A stretch of DNA of 64,000 nt from Chitinophaga rhizosphaerae. GTDB taxonomy: Bacteria; Bacteroidota; Bacteroidia; Chitinophagales; Chitinophagaceae. The position numbers and the translations under genes are program-made. A model generated the notes under the pieces. It was not told where the DNA came from and did no database searches. It saw only the letters and a list, made by a program, of their open reading frames with translations. Shown here piece after piece: positions 44,891 through 55,651 of this stretch. Location: NCBI RefSeq assembly GCF_003958645.1, contig NZ_RXLO01000004.1, positions 124,001 to 188,000 of the forward strand, given 5' to 3'. Numbering within the stretch: the first letter of the stretch is position 1; the number at the start of each line of letters is the position of its first letter.

Positions 44891-45610
44891 ATGCCTGAAG
44901 TCATCAACTTTGGTAATATTCGATTCAACGGTCTTCGACTTGAAAATGTCATTGAGATCGCCCCTACGTTCAAACACGTGATCACCGCCAATGCCGAATT
45001 TATCGTCGAAGCAAATAAAAACCCGGCATTCCGCCAACTGCTTTCCGGGGGATGCGTCACTTTCGATGGACAAATACCCTTTCTGGCTTCCAGGTTATTC
45101 AACCGTGGGAAAGTTTACGAGAAAATATCAGGTTCAGACCTGATATATCATATCTGCGAATATTGCCGGCTACACAACAAGTCGGTATTCCTTCTGGGTG
45201 CCTTGCCGGATGTAAACACTGCAGCGATTCACAAGCTGCGGGATAAATACGGCATCACCGTTGATGGTTATTCTCCCCCGCATAGCAAGTATCCCTTTCC
45301 CGAAGAGCATAACGACGTCATATTGGGTAAGGTTGCGGAGGTCCGCCCAGATTTCCTTTTCGTTGCCTTCGGCATTCTGAAACAGGAATTCTGGATCGCC
45401 GAACATCGGGAAAGACTGATTGCAGCAGGTGTAAAAGTGTCTATCGGATGCGGCGGTACGCTCGATTTTGTGGCCGGAAGGATCAAAAGGGCCCCCCGTT
45501 TCATTCAACGCATCGGCCTCGAAGGCATTTACAGGTTCCTGAAAGAGCCTAAATTATTCCGACTCGTCAGATTAATAAAAAGCCTCCAATTTTTCCGTTA
45601 TATTCCTTGA
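44891..45610 (+). CDS. WecG/TagA/CpsF-family glycosyltransferase (GT26)
   Basis: 239 residues. Family segments are TANAEFIVEANKNPAFRQLL, FDGQIPFLASRLFNRG, SGSDLIYHICEYC, VFLLGALPDVNTAAIHKLR, VAFGILKQEFWIAEHR and GCGGTLDFVAGRIKRAPRFI. Members transfer ManNAc or ManNAcA to lipid-linked GlcNAc. With wecB and wecC in the same cluster, the natural donor is UDP-ManNAcA. This also implies that the priming GlcNAc-1-phosphate transferase is encoded elsewhere. Confidence 0.92.
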   Translation: MPEVINFGNIRFNGLRLENVIEIAPTFKHVITANAEFIVEANKNPAFRQLLSGGCVTFDGQIPFLASRLFNRGKVYEKISGSDLIYHICEYCRLHNKSVFLLGALPDVNTAAIHKLRDKYGITVDGYSPPHSKYPFPEEHNDVILGKVAEVRPDFLFVAFGILKQEFWIAEHRERLIAAGVKVSIGCGGTLDFVAGRIKRAPRFIQRIGLEGIYRFLKEPKLFRLVRLIKSLQFFRYIP

Positions 45611-45675
45611 ACCGTCGCATACCGAATTATTCAAGGGCATAATATTTGCATCCCCGAAACATCAAATTAAATCAC

Positions 45676-47262
45676 ATGAAATATTTTTTCATCATATTAA
45701 TGGGAACCCTATTAACGTCGGTAGCCAGTGCACAAGAAAAACTCCCAGTTATATCACCATATAACTATTTAAATATCAGGGAATTATTCCTTGATTCCGT
45801 AAACAGGCATACCGCACTGAAAACAATCCTGCGGGAAGATACCTCAGGCCTATATGATATCGATACCACCGAAAAAAGATCGTTTTTCCACAGAAAGCTT
45901 TTCAAAGAGCATCTTCTCGAATTCCGCCAAAAAGATTATAATGTATTCATAGACTTCCTCCCGGATTTCACGATTGGCCGCAGTAATCGCGATAAGACAC
46001 TCTGGCTGAATACCCGGGGCGCCAGGGTCCAAGCCAATATCGGGAAGAAATTTTATATGGAAAGCTCCTTTTATGAAAACCAGGGCGTATTCCCAGTCTA
46101 TATAGACAGTTTCGTCAGTGCCTCCCGGGTGATTCCTGGACAGGGCGCCATCAAATACAGCGACAAACTTGGGAAAAGTTATGACTTCGCCAATGTAAAT
46201 GCCCTCATATCTTATACACCCATCCAATTTTTCAACGTCACCCTCGGCTACGGGAATAACTTTTTTGGAGACGGATACCGGTCGCTCATCCTTTCCGATA
46301 TCCCATTCAGCTACCCCTATCTGCGGATGACAACCGAACTCGGTCGCGTACAATACACCGCCATGTGGGCACAATTCATCGACAAACAGGGCAAAACTTA
46401 CGGACAGGCATATGAAGACAGGGGATTCAATAAAAAATGGGGCGCGTTCCATTTTCTCGACTGGAATGTTTCCAGGAAATTAACGATCGGCCTGTTCGAT
46501 GCAATTGTATGGGGAGATGTGGATACGTCAGGCATGAAAAGAGGATTCGACTGGAGCTACGCAAATCCCATCATTTTCCTAAGGCCGGCAGAATATTCAG
46601 TAGGCTCGTCGGATAATGCCACATTAGGTATGAACGTCAAATACAAACTGTTGCCCAAATTGACAACATACGGACAATTCTTCCTCGACGAGTTCAAGTT
46701 TAAGGAATTCTTCGGCAACAAAGGCTGGTGGGCCAACAAATGGGGCCTCCAAGCAGGGTTCAGGTCGTTCGACTTATTCAAAGTACCCAATCTGGACCTG
46801 CAGGGCGAGTTTAACATGGTACGCCCATATACCTACTCCTTTAGGAACACATTAGGCAACTACGCACACTATAACCAATCGCTGGCACACCCCCAGGGGG
46901 CCAATTTTAAAGAGGCACTGGGTATCCTCAATTATCATTATAAGAGATGGAATCTGCGCGGGCAGTTGACGTTCACTCAATTCGGGGCCGATCGTACACC
47001 TAAAGATAATGTTGGACAGAATATATTCAAGTCATACAACGATCGCAACCAAGAATACAATAACAAAATCGGCCAGGGCCTTAAAACGAACCTCTTCTAC
47101 GGCCAGGGCACCGTCGCCTTCGTCCTCAACCCGAAATACAACCTCCGCCTGGAAGCCTCCGCAGCACTGCGTAACGAGAAAAACGACCTGCGCACCAACC
47201 GGGAATTCATTTTCAATTTCGGCCTCCGCAGCACCTTCCGCCAGTTCTATTACGATTTTTAA
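45676..47262 (+). CDS. Wzi/RemB-like outer-membrane beta-barrel protein
   Basis: 528 residues from the ATG at 45676 (MKYFFIILMGTLLTSVASAQ, signal peptide). The mature protein is a barrel rich in aromatic alternating strands (TLWLNTRGARVQANIGKKFY, FNVTLGYGNNFFGDGYRSLI, WNLRGQLTFTQFGADR) and ends in RSTFRQFYYDF. The NFFGDGYRSLILSD segment is as I recall from gliding-motility RemB and capsule-assembly Wzi-like proteins of Bacteroidota. It probably anchors or organises the exported polysaccharide at the cell surface. Last gene of the cluster, followed by a terminator. Confidence 0.8.
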   Translation: MKYFFIILMGTLLTSVASAQEKLPVISPYNYLNIRELFLDSVNRHTALKTILREDTSGLYDIDTTEKRSFFHRKLFKEHLLEFRQKDYNVFIDFLPDFTIGRSNRDKTLWLNTRGARVQANIGKKFYMESSFYENQGVFPVYIDSFVSASRVIPGQGAIKYSDKLGKSYDFANVNALISYTPIQFFNVTLGYGNNFFGDGYRSLILSDIPFSYPYLRMTTELGRVQYTAMWAQFIDKQGKTYGQAYEDRGFNKKWGAFHFLDWNVSRKLTIGLFDAIVWGDVDTSGMKRGFDWSYANPIIFLRPAEYSVGSSDNATLGMNVKYKLLPKLTTYGQFFLDEFKFKEFFGNKGWWANKWGLQAGFRSFDLFKVPNLDLQGEFNMVRPYTYSFRNTLGNYAHYNQSLAHPQGANFKEALGILNYHYKRWNLRGQLTFTQFGADRTPKDNVGQNIFKSYNDRNQEYNNKIGQGLKTNLFYGQGTVAFVLNPKYNLRLEASAALRNEKNDLRTNREFIFNFGLRSTFRQFYYDF

Positions 47263-47284
47263 AAATTATGAACTAAAAATATGT

Positions 47285-47318
47285 GAAAGCCCCTCCGCAC
47301 CGAGGGGCTTTCTTTTTG
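47285..47318 (+). terminator. Terminator at the end of the exopolysaccharide cluster
   Basis: An 11-bp stem GAAAGCCCCTC (47285-47295) with GAGGGGCTTTC (47302-47312), then TTTTT. It lies 22 bp after the last cluster gene. Confidence 0.88.
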
Positions 47319-47400
47319 TTTCAAAAAATCACACAAAAATGGTGTTATAACATTCACGCGATATTTCTTAACTTAGGAACAGTACTTTAATCTAATTGTC

Positions 47401-47499
47401 ATGACTAGCCTGTTCCTGAATTTTCTCTCCGGTGGGATCGTGTTCCTCGGCTTATTCTCCTTCGCCTGGATCATGAAAAAGGTGGAAAAAGCCCGATAA
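47401..47499 (+). CDS. Small single-helix membrane protein, 32 residues
   Basis: A 33-codon frame with ATG start encodes a short N-terminus, one hydrophobic helix (FLSGGIVFLGLFSFAWIM, about residues 8-25) and a basic tail (KKVEKAR), i.e. an N-out/C-in single-span protein by the positive-inside rule. It is bounded by the cluster terminator upstream and its own terminators downstream, so it should be an independent transcript. Size and layout resemble small subunits of membrane complexes (KdpF or CcoS type), but no such complex is encoded nearby. Too short for routine gene finders. No clear promoter box was seen. Confidence 0.5.
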   Translation: MTSLFLNFLSGGIVFLGLFSFAWIMKKVEKAR

Positions 47500-47544
47500 T
47501 CCCTACCTAACCTACATCATCTTTTTCTGTAGCAAAATCGATTT

Positions 47545-47626
47545 AAAGCCTCCCTCTCCAGGGGAGGCTTTTCCTTTCCCATCCCCCCGCAACGAAAAAA
47601 TCCCGCCCATACAGGCAGGATTTTTT
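47545..47626 (+). terminator. Two successive hairpin terminators after the small membrane-protein gene
   Basis: Stem 1: AAAGCCTCCC (47545-47554) with GGGAGGCTTT (47562-47571), then T residues. Stem 2: AAAAAATCC (47595-47603) with GGATTTTTT (47618-47626) around an inner GCC/GGC pair. Stem 2 is symmetric and can work both ways. From here to the next gene at 47914 the sequence is AT-rich and I see only a 35-codon chance frame at 47671. Confidence 0.8.
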
Positions 47627-47913
47627 ATTCTCCTTCAACCAGGGGAGACAAACAAAAGATACCACAAAAAAATGGAAAAAGGCCGTGTCTGGGGCAAGCG
47701 ATGGATGAGCCTGCTTCTGCCGGAGCTCCCCTGCTATATCATTTTCACCCGAAGCAATTACGGGATGCCATTATATTAATTGATTCTTATAGTAACGCTG
47801 GAAGGCTATAATAAGGTTCCCATTGAAAAAAATCCCATCTGTTATTCCCTTTATGAATATACGAAAAAAATATTGAAAAAACCAATTTTCTGAAAAGGGT
47901 TTAACTTCGCGCC

Positions 47914-49812
<1,899 letters not shown>

Positions 49813-49878
49813 CGGTAACGTTAACGGACTAGCATTTTTCGGGATTTTGGTTTAGATTTAACGGATAAACCCGTGCCA

Positions 49879-51012
49879 ATGAACCAAAATCAACGTTTTC
49901 TATCCTTAGATGTATTTCGCGGATTGACGGTTGCCTGTATGATCCTCGTGAACACACCGGGCAGCTGGCAGTACGTGTATGCGCCGCTCAACCACGCCAA
50001 ATGGAACGGCTGTACGCCTACCGACCTGGTATTCCCGTTCTTCCTTTTTGCCGTGGGCAACGCCATGAGCTTTGCCATGAAGAAGTTTAACACCCTTAGC
50101 AATGCGCAGGTGCTGGGCAAGATCTTCAAGCGGACGGCCCTCATTTTCTTCATCGGCCTGTTCCTGAACATGTATCCGTTCGGGCGCTACGACGCGGAAG
50201 GGCATTTCAATTTCATGGACTTCAATAACCTCCGCATCCTCGGCGTGCTGCAACGCATCGCGCTGTGTTATTGCATCGGGGCATTGCTCATCCACTACCT
50301 GAAACCCAAAGGCGCCGCCATCGCTACCGTCCTGATTTTGCTGGGCTACTGGGCCGTGATGTATTTCTTCGGCGCACCCGGAGACCCTTACAGCATGACC
50401 GGCCACGCAGGCCAGGCCATCGACCTCGCCATCCTCGGGGAATCGCACATGTACCATGGCGAAGGCGTGGCTTTCGATCCCGAAGGGCTCCTGAGCACCC
50501 TGCCCGCCGTCGGGAACGTGGTGTTCGGCTACCTGGTAGGCGCTTATGTGCAGAAGAACCGCCATGCCCGCGGCATGCTCCTCAAACTGGTGATCGCCGG
50601 ATCGGCCCTCATCGCCATCGCACTGCTGTGGAGCGCCGTTTTCCCCATCAACAAGAAAATCTGGACCAGCTCTTACGTGCTCTACACCGTAGGCCTGGCC
50701 ACCCTCGTGCTTTCCGTCCTCATCTACCTCATTGAAATGAAAGGCTGGCAGGGCAAAGGGACCTATTTCTTCGAAGTGTTCGGGAAAAACCCGCTGTTCA
50801 TTTACGTACTGTCCGGCATGCTGGTAGACACTTACACCTATTTCCGGCTCGGCCCGGACCATGAAGGGCTCTACAGCTGGATGTACCATCATATTTTCCA
50901 GCCCGCCCTCGGCGATTACCCCGGCTCCCTGGCCTTCGCGCTCTTCCACGTGCTACTGCTGTGGCTCGTGGGATGGTGGATGGATAGAAAGAAAATTTAT
51001 ATACGTGTGTAA
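49879..51012 (+). CDS. NagX/DUF5009-like membrane acyltransferase
   Basis: 377 residues from the ATG at 49879; a GTG at 49873 is the alternative. It has about ten hydrophobic helices and the N-terminal signature RFLSLDVFRGLTVACMILVN of the heparan-alpha-glucosaminide N-acetyltransferase-like (NagX, YeiB-related) families. CTPTDLVFPFFLFAVGNAMS follows in helix 2. Members are thought to move acetyl groups across the membrane to glucosamine residues, which would be compatible with cell-wall amino-sugar use or polysaccharide acetylation. The specific substrate is not evident. A terminator follows. Confidence 0.85.
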   Translation: MNQNQRFLSLDVFRGLTVACMILVNTPGSWQYVYAPLNHAKWNGCTPTDLVFPFFLFAVGNAMSFAMKKFNTLSNAQVLGKIFKRTALIFFIGLFLNMYPFGRYDAEGHFNFMDFNNLRILGVLQRIALCYCIGALLIHYLKPKGAAIATVLILLGYWAVMYFFGAPGDPYSMTGHAGQAIDLAILGESHMYHGEGVAFDPEGLLSTLPAVGNVVFGYLVGAYVQKNRHARGMLLKLVIAGSALIAIALLWSAVFPINKKIWTSSYVLYTVGLATLVLSVLIYLIEMKGWQGKGTYFFEVFGKNPLFIYVLSGMLVDTYTYFRLGPDHEGLYSWMYHHIFQPALGDYPGSLAFALFHVLLLWLVGWWMDRKKIYIRV

Positions 51013-51027
51013 CGACCGATAGTTGCG

Positions 51028-51065
51028 AACCGCCCGGCAGATTTGTCCGGGCGGTTTCATTTTTC
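51028..51065 (+). terminator. Terminator after the acyltransferase gene
   Basis: A 10-bp stem AACCGCCCGG (51028-51037) with CCGGGCGGTT (51047-51056), then TCATTTTT. Confidence 0.8.
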
Positions 51066-51089
51066 CCCCGCCGATACCCGGGATAATGC

Positions 51090-51097
51090 TATTTTTG
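51090..51097 (+). promoter_or_regulatory. Candidate -7 promoter box for gmd-fcl
   Basis: TATTTTTG fits TAnnTTTG, lies between the preceding terminator and gmd, and gives a leader of about 20 bases. The following GCCGGGAT repeats the context of the box at 27889 before the exopolysaccharide cluster, hinting at shared control. Confidence 0.5.
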
Positions 51098-51121
51098 CCG
51101 GGATAAAATCCGCCCAAACAG

Positions 51122-52234
51122 ATGAAAAAAGCTTTAATTACGGGGATCACCGGGCAGGACGGCGCCTATTTAACGGAACTGCTCCTGAAAAAAGGGTACG
51201 AAGTGCACGGCATCAAGCGCCGCACCTCCCTGTTCAACACAGACCGGATCGATCACCTATACCAGGATCCTCATGAACCTAACGTCAACCTGAAACTGCA
51301 TTACGGCGACCTTACGGACTCCACCAATATCATCCGCATTATCCAGGAAGTACAGCCAGACGAAATCTACAACCTCGGCGCCATGAGCCACGTGCAGGTA
51401 AGTTTCGAAACGCCGGAATACACCGCCGACGTGGATGGCATAGGCACCCTCCGCATCCTGGAAGCCGTGCGCCTGCTGGGATTGACGGAAAAAACCCGCA
51501 TTTATCAGGCTTCTACGTCTGAATTGTACGGCCTGGTGCAGGAAATCCCCCAATCCGAAAAAACCCCGTTCTACCCCCGGTCTCCCTACGCCGTCGCTAA
51601 AATGTACGCGTACTGGATCACCGTCAACTACCGCGAAGCCTACAACATGTACGCCTGCAACGGTATCCTCTTTAACCACGAATCTCCCCTCCGCGGCGAA
51701 ACTTTCGTGACCCGCAAAATCACCCGCGGCGTCGCCAAGATCGGCCTCGGCATGCAGGATAAACTCTTTATGGGCAACCTCGACGCCAAACGCGACTGGG
51801 GCCATGCCAAAGATTATGTGAAAGCAATGTGGCTCATCCTCCAGCAGGATAAACCTGAAGATTACGTGATCGCCACCGGCGAAACCAACACCGTACGCGA
51901 CTTCATCCGCCTCAGCTTCGCCGAGATCGGCGTGGAACTGGAGTTCACCGGCGCCGGCGCAGAAGAAAAAGGTATCGTGAAATCCGCCACCCACCCCGAT
52001 TTCCCCCTCAAACCCGGAACGGAAGTGGTAGCCGTGGACCCACGGTATTTCCGCCCCACGGAAGTGGACCTTCTCATCGGCGACCCTACCAAATCCAAAA
52101 CCCAACTGGGCTGGCAACCGGAACACGACCTGTATAGCCTCGTGAAAGACATGATGCAGGCCGATATCGAACTTTTCCGCCGCGAAAAACTCCTGAAAGA
52201 CGCAGGGTACAAAGTCCTGAACCAATTCGAATAA
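51122..52234 (+). CDS. gmd: GDP-mannose 4,6-dehydratase
   Basis: 370 residues of the extended short-chain dehydrogenase type. It turns GDP-D-mannose into GDP-4-keto-6-deoxymannose. NADP-binding [20 protein letters not shown] is at the N-terminus and [16 protein letters not shown] follows. The catalytic site shows [15 protein letters not shown] and [15 protein letters not shown] (Tyr-x3-Lys), and [19 protein letters not shown] binds substrate. It is three bp upstream of fcl, so both steps to GDP-L-fucose are co-expressed. Confidence 0.97.
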   Translation: MKKALITGITGQDGAYLTELLLKKGYEVHGIKRRTSLFNTDRIDHLYQDPHEPNVNLKLHYGDLTDSTNIIRIIQEVQPDEIYNLGAMSHVQVSFETPEYTADVDGIGTLRILEAVRLLGLTEKTRIYQASTSELYGLVQEIPQSEKTPFYPRSPYAVAKMYAYWITVNYREAYNMYACNGILFNHESPLRGETFVTRKITRGVAKIGLGMQDKLFMGNLDAKRDWGHAKDYVKAMWLILQQDKPEDYVIATGETNTVRDFIRLSFAEIGVELEFTGAGAEEKGIVKSATHPDFPLKPGTEVVAVDPRYFRPTEVDLLIGDPTKSKTQLGWQPEHDLYSLVKDMMQADIELFRREKLLKDAGYKVLNQFE

Positions 52235-52237
52235 CAC

Positions 52238-53167
52238 ATGCAACCGACCGACAAAATATACATCGCAGGGCACCGTGGCATGGTAGGCTCCGCCATCACG
52301 CGGAGACTGCAAAAAGCGGGCTTCCACAACTTCGTGACCCGCACCTCGGACACCCTCGACCTGCGCAACCAGGCCGCCGTTGCGGCTTTCTTCCAGGAAG
52401 AAAAACCCGATTACGTGTTCCTCGCCGCCGCCAAAGTGGGCGGCATCGTGGCCAACAACACCTATCGCGCGGAATTCCTGTACGATAACCTCATGATCCA
52501 GAACAACGTGATCCATCATGCCCATCTCAACGGTGTGAAAAAACTCATGTTCCTCGGATCGTCGTGCATCTATCCCAAACTGGCGCCACAACCCCTGAAG
52601 GAAGAATACCTCCTCACCGGTACGCTGGAACCGACCAATGAGCCGTACGCCATCGCCAAGATCGCCGGCATCAAACTGTGCGACGCTTACCGCAGCCAGT
52701 ACGGTTCGCAGTTCATTTCCGTGATGCCGACCAATCTCTACGGCCCCAACGATAACTATGATCTGCAGAACTCCCACGTGCTGCCCGCCCTCCTCCGCAA
52801 ATTCCACGACGCGAAAACCAATGCGCAAAGCGAAGTGGTGATCTGGGGAACGGGATCGCCCCTCCGCGAATTCCTCCATGCAGACGATATGGCCGATGCC
52901 TGTTTCTTCCTCATGCAGGGCTACAACGAGCCCGGCCCGATCAATATCGGCGTGGGAGAAGACCTTAGCATCGCCGACCTGGCGCGGATGGTACAGAAAA
53001 TCGTGGGATACGAAGGGAAACTGGTGTTCGACACCACCAAACCCGACGGCACGCCCCGCAAACTGATGGACGTTTCCCGCCTCCACAGCCTCGGCTGGAA
53101 AGCGCAAATCCCGCTGGAACAGGGGATCAGGCAGGTGTACGAAGAAAAATTCCTGCAAAAGGCTTAA
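52238..53167 (+). CDS. fcl: GDP-L-fucose synthase (GDP-4-keto-6-deoxymannose epimerase/reductase)
   Basis: 309 residues. Nucleotide-binding [18 protein letters not shown] is at the N-terminus, followed by [40 protein letters not shown] and the catalytic [18 protein letters not shown] (Tyr-x3-Lys). [20 protein letters not shown] and [13 protein letters not shown] complete the family pattern. It makes GDP-L-fucose from the Gmd product. Fucose could enter the exopolysaccharide encoded upstream or other surface glycans; no fucosyltransferase is recognisable in this window. Confidence 0.96.
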   Translation: MQPTDKIYIAGHRGMVGSAITRRLQKAGFHNFVTRTSDTLDLRNQAAVAAFFQEEKPDYVFLAAAKVGGIVANNTYRAEFLYDNLMIQNNVIHHAHLNGVKKLMFLGSSCIYPKLAPQPLKEEYLLTGTLEPTNEPYAIAKIAGIKLCDAYRSQYGSQFISVMPTNLYGPNDNYDLQNSHVLPALLRKFHDAKTNAQSEVVIWGTGSPLREFLHADDMADACFFLMQGYNEPGPINIGVGEDLSIADLARMVQKIVGYEGKLVFDTTKPDGTPRKLMDVSRLHSLGWKAQIPLEQGIRQVYEEKFLQKA

Positions 53168-53192
53168 CAGGACAGCCTTTGCTGAAAATACG

Positions 53193-53228
53193 ACGGGGGA
53201 GACAGCTTACTGTCTCCCCCGTTTTTTA
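53193..53228. terminator. Terminator between fcl and convergent rtcB
   Basis: A 12-bp stem ACGGGGGAGACA (53193-53204) with TGTCTCCCCCGT (53211-53222), then TTTTT. It lies between convergent stop codons. Confidence 0.88.
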
Positions 53229-53246
53229 TCTCCGGCGGATGGATGA

Positions 53247-54656
53247 TCAATCTTCTCCCGGTCCGCCGTCGGCCATGCGGACGATCTTCGGAAGGAAAGA
53301 TCCTACCACGTCTACCAGCGGCTTTTGTGCGGCCATCACGGCGCGGATGTCTTTGTAGGCACCCGGCGCTTCGTCCAGCCCGCCGCCAACGAGTGTTACG
53401 CCTTTATCGCGCAGCAGGCGGCTCAGTTCGTGCATCGTAAAGGTTTGCGTGGCCTTGGAGCGGCTCATCTGCCGGCCCGCGCCGTGCGAAGCCGAATCCA
53501 GCGAAGCTTCGAAGCCCCGTCCGCGTACGATGAATCCCGGTTCGGTCATGGATCCGGGGATCACGCCGAGTGCGCCTTTACCCGCAGGAGTGGCGCCTTT
53601 CCGGTGAACGATAAGGTCTTCCCCACCATGATTCTCTTTCCAGGCGAAGTTGTGGTGGTTTTCCACCCTTGCCAGCAAAGTAGCGCCCATGGCCTTGATC
53701 AGCCGGCGGTGGATGTGGTGGTGATTCGCGGAAGCATAATCTCCGGCGAGGTTCATCGCCATCCAGTATTCCCGTCCGTTATCGGAATCCATATCCAGCC
53801 AGGCGAGGTGTTGTACTTCCCGCGGAAGCTGGCAAACTTCACGCGCCACTTTGGTGTAATGCCCGGCGATCTGGGCGCCCAGGCCTCTTGAGCCGGAATG
53901 CGACAGCAAACCCAGGTACGTTCCCGGTTCCAGGTTCCATTCGTTCGCGGGGTCGGAGATCGTTACTTCGCCCCATTCCACGAAGTGGTTGCCGGAGCCG
54001 GAAGTGCTCAGCTGTGCGGCAGCTTTATCGTGCAGGTGTTTCAGGAGTCCGATTTCTTCGAACGCAGGATTTTCCAGCACGGGATCGTCTTCCCGCTTTT
54101 TCCACGGCGTTCCGGCGCCGAAAGCCGTTTGTGCGATCAGTTCCCGTTTGAACTGCGACGCGTTTTTCTCGAGGTTCGCAACGGGAATATCGAGGATGGA
54201 CAGGCACATCCGGCAGCCGATGTCTACGCCAACGGCGTAAGGGATCACGGCATTGCGGACACCGAGCACGCCGCCGATGGGCAGTCCGTATCCGTGGTGG
54301 GCATCCGGCATCAGTGCGCCGGCGGCGGTTACCGGCAAGCGCATGGCGTAGTTCATTTGCCGGAGCGCGCTTTCGTCGATGAATGCTTCCCCGAAAACCT
54401 GGTAAGGCAGCGCGGCTTCGAGAATCGGGATTTCCGTGGGTTCTTCCACGATGAGCTTTTCGGCGATTTTGCCGAGATGCTCGTCTGCCGCGAAAGCGGC
54501 GGGGTCTTGCAGCACCTGCGAAAGCAGGGCCAGCGCGGCGTCTTGCGAGTGATGCTTGTAATGCTTCTCCATGACACCGATCGCGACGCTGATCACGGGA
54601 GATTCGGGGTAACCGATAGCCCGGAGGTCTTTGCCGCGAAGTTTGAGTTTTGACAT
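53247..54656 (-). CDS. rtcB: RtcB-family RNA ligase
   Basis: 469 residues. RtcB joins RNA 2',3'-cyclic or 3'-phosphate ends to 5'-OH ends with GTP and manganese. Metal and active-site motifs are present: VGVDIGCRM (Asp145, Cys148), SGSGNHFVEWGE, LLSHSGSRGLG, NHHNFAWKENH, and SHGAGRQMSR, whose His391 should be the guanylylated histidine. The usual GCGM is GCRM here, a variant I have seen in other RtcB branches. No archease gene is adjacent. An unknown protein is encoded upstream on the same strand. A small hairpin precedes the start. Confidence 0.93.
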   Translation of the reverse strand: MSKLKLRGKDLRAIGYPESPVISVAIGVMEKHYKHHSQDAALALLSQVLQDPAAFAADEHLGKIAEKLIVEEPTEIPILEAALPYQVFGEAFIDESALRQMNYAMRLPVTAAGALMPDAHHGYGLPIGGVLGVRNAVIPYAVGVDIGCRMCLSILDIPVANLEKNASQFKRELIAQTAFGAGTPWKKREDDPVLENPAFEEIGLLKHLHDKAAAQLSTSGSGNHFVEWGEVTISDPANEWNLEPGTYLGLLSHSGSRGLGAQIAGHYTKVAREVCQLPREVQHLAWLDMDSDNGREYWMAMNLAGDYASANHHHIHRRLIKAMGATLLARVENHHNFAWKENHGGEDLIVHRKGATPAGKGALGVIPGSMTEPGFIVRGRGFEASLDSASHGAGRQMSRSKATQTFTMHELSRLLRDKGVTLVGGGLDEAPGAYKDIRAVMAAQKPLVDVVGSFLPKIVRMADGGPGED

Positions 54657-54672
54657 ATAGATGAATTAAAAC

Positions 54673-54690
54673 GTCTGTCTGTTGACAGAC
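54673..54690 (-). promoter_or_regulatory. Hairpin just upstream of rtcB
   Basis: GTCTGTC-TGTT-GACAGAC is a perfect 7-bp stem with a 4-base loop, 17 bp before the rtcB start codon. Just upstream on the minus strand is TTAACTTG, one base off a -7 box, so the hairpin may sit at the start of the rtcB transcript. Another imperfect hairpin (54701-54727) lies after the preceding gene. Confidence 0.35.
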
Positions 54691-54744
54691 AAGTTAACGA
54701 TACCGCGGCATCTTTTATGCCACGGTACCGGGTAGGGATAAAAA

Positions 54745-55485
54745 TTATAAAAATTCTTTTGCGGCTGATTCCAGCCAGTAAGCCATACGGTGCCGTTCTC
54801 TCGGGAACTTGCCGGTTTCCTTGCAATTGTACCTCGTTACCCGCCAACCTTTCATTCTTTGGATCTTGCACCACAGGTGGCGGCCGTCGAGGTAATTGTC
54901 GATTTCTTTCAACCGGGATTCGATCAAGACACTGTTTATCTTCCGCTTATCCACCCAATGAGGCCGGATGCACAAAACAAAACGCCAGGGTTCCCGGAAG
55001 CGGTAATACCAGGCGGGGGTCAGATTGTCTTTAAAATAGAACGGATACAGCTCGAAGCAGGCAGTTTCCTTTTCGCTGAATGCAAGCTGCTGAAACGATT
55101 GGGGGCAGGGTTCGCGAAGCTGATGATCGATAGGGACATATACCTTTTTTCCCTTTTGCCGTTTCTTCTCTTTAAAATGACGGTAGGGATGATACTGTTT
55201 CGTATTGATCCTGTCGAGGATGTTCTGGTAAAATTGGCTATCAGCCGATTTCGCCACGTCTTCACGCAAGGCGAACGACCGCTCGAATCCCCGCTGGATG
55301 GGTGGGTCCAGCGGTTCGAAGCCGAGCTTGTCATTTATTTCGTCCAGCCTGTTGATTTCACGTCTTAGTTTAATCAATCGTTTTTCCCGGTCTTCCCGCA
55401 CGGCGCGCTTTCGGGAGCGCGGGCACCGTATGCGGAAGGAGAGCAAGGAGCAGCTTTCCTCCGCCGTCGTCGTATAGTCCATCAT
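54745..55485 (-). CDS. Uncharacterised protein next to rtcB
   Basis: 246 residues, no signal peptide or membrane helix, rich in basic and aromatic residues. It has a helical charged N-terminal part (REDREKRLIKLRREINRLDE) and a C-terminal part dense in W, Y and R (YYRFREPWRFVLCIRPHWVD, GWRVTRYNCKETGKFPRERH). The composition would suit a nucleic-acid-binding protein, but I recognise no family. It is 88 bp upstream of rtcB on the same strand, so a role tied to RNA repair is possible. The N-terminus is uncertain: another frame (55370-55576) overlaps the first 116 bases and also looks protein-like. Confidence 0.6.
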   Translation of the reverse strand: MMDYTTTAEESCSLLSFRIRCPRSRKRAVREDREKRLIKLRREINRLDEINDKLGFEPLDPPIQRGFERSFALREDVAKSADSQFYQNILDRINTKQYHPYRHFKEKKRQKGKKVYVPIDHQLREPCPQSFQQLAFSEKETACFELYPFYFKDNLTPAWYYRFREPWRFVLCIRPHWVDKRKINSVLIESRLKEIDNYLDGRHLWCKIQRMKGWRVTRYNCKETGKFPRERHRMAYWLESAAKEFL

Positions 55486-55585
55486 ACCTGATGTTATAGT
55501 TTGTGGATAGGATCGCTACGCGGTCCGGTTTGAGGTTTTGGTATGTGGATGTATGATTCTTTCTCATTGTTGGCATTTTTAAGTG

Positions 55586-55614
55586 TTAAAAAAAGCTCCC
55601 GCAAAAGCGGGAGC
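55586..55614 (-). terminator. Terminator after the DinB gene
   Basis: An 8-bp GCTCCCGC/GCGGGAGC stem with a four-A loop on the plus strand (55595-55614); on the minus strand it is followed by a run of T residues. It lies 38 bp after the DinB-family stop codon. Confidence 0.82.
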
Positions 55615-55651
55615 CGGGGTTGACTCTTTTCTTTTGCTTTGTATAGATAGT

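Noticed and set aside
47671-47778. 35-codon plus-strand frame before the ABC-F gene
   Set aside because: No promoter, hydrophobic pattern or terminator of its own; probably chance.
51257-53158. 633-codon minus-strand frame across gmd and fcl
   Set aside because: It spans two unmistakable plus-strand genes and their junction.
54025-55334. Several short frames inside rtcB and its neighbour
   Set aside because: Shadows in other frames of supported genes.
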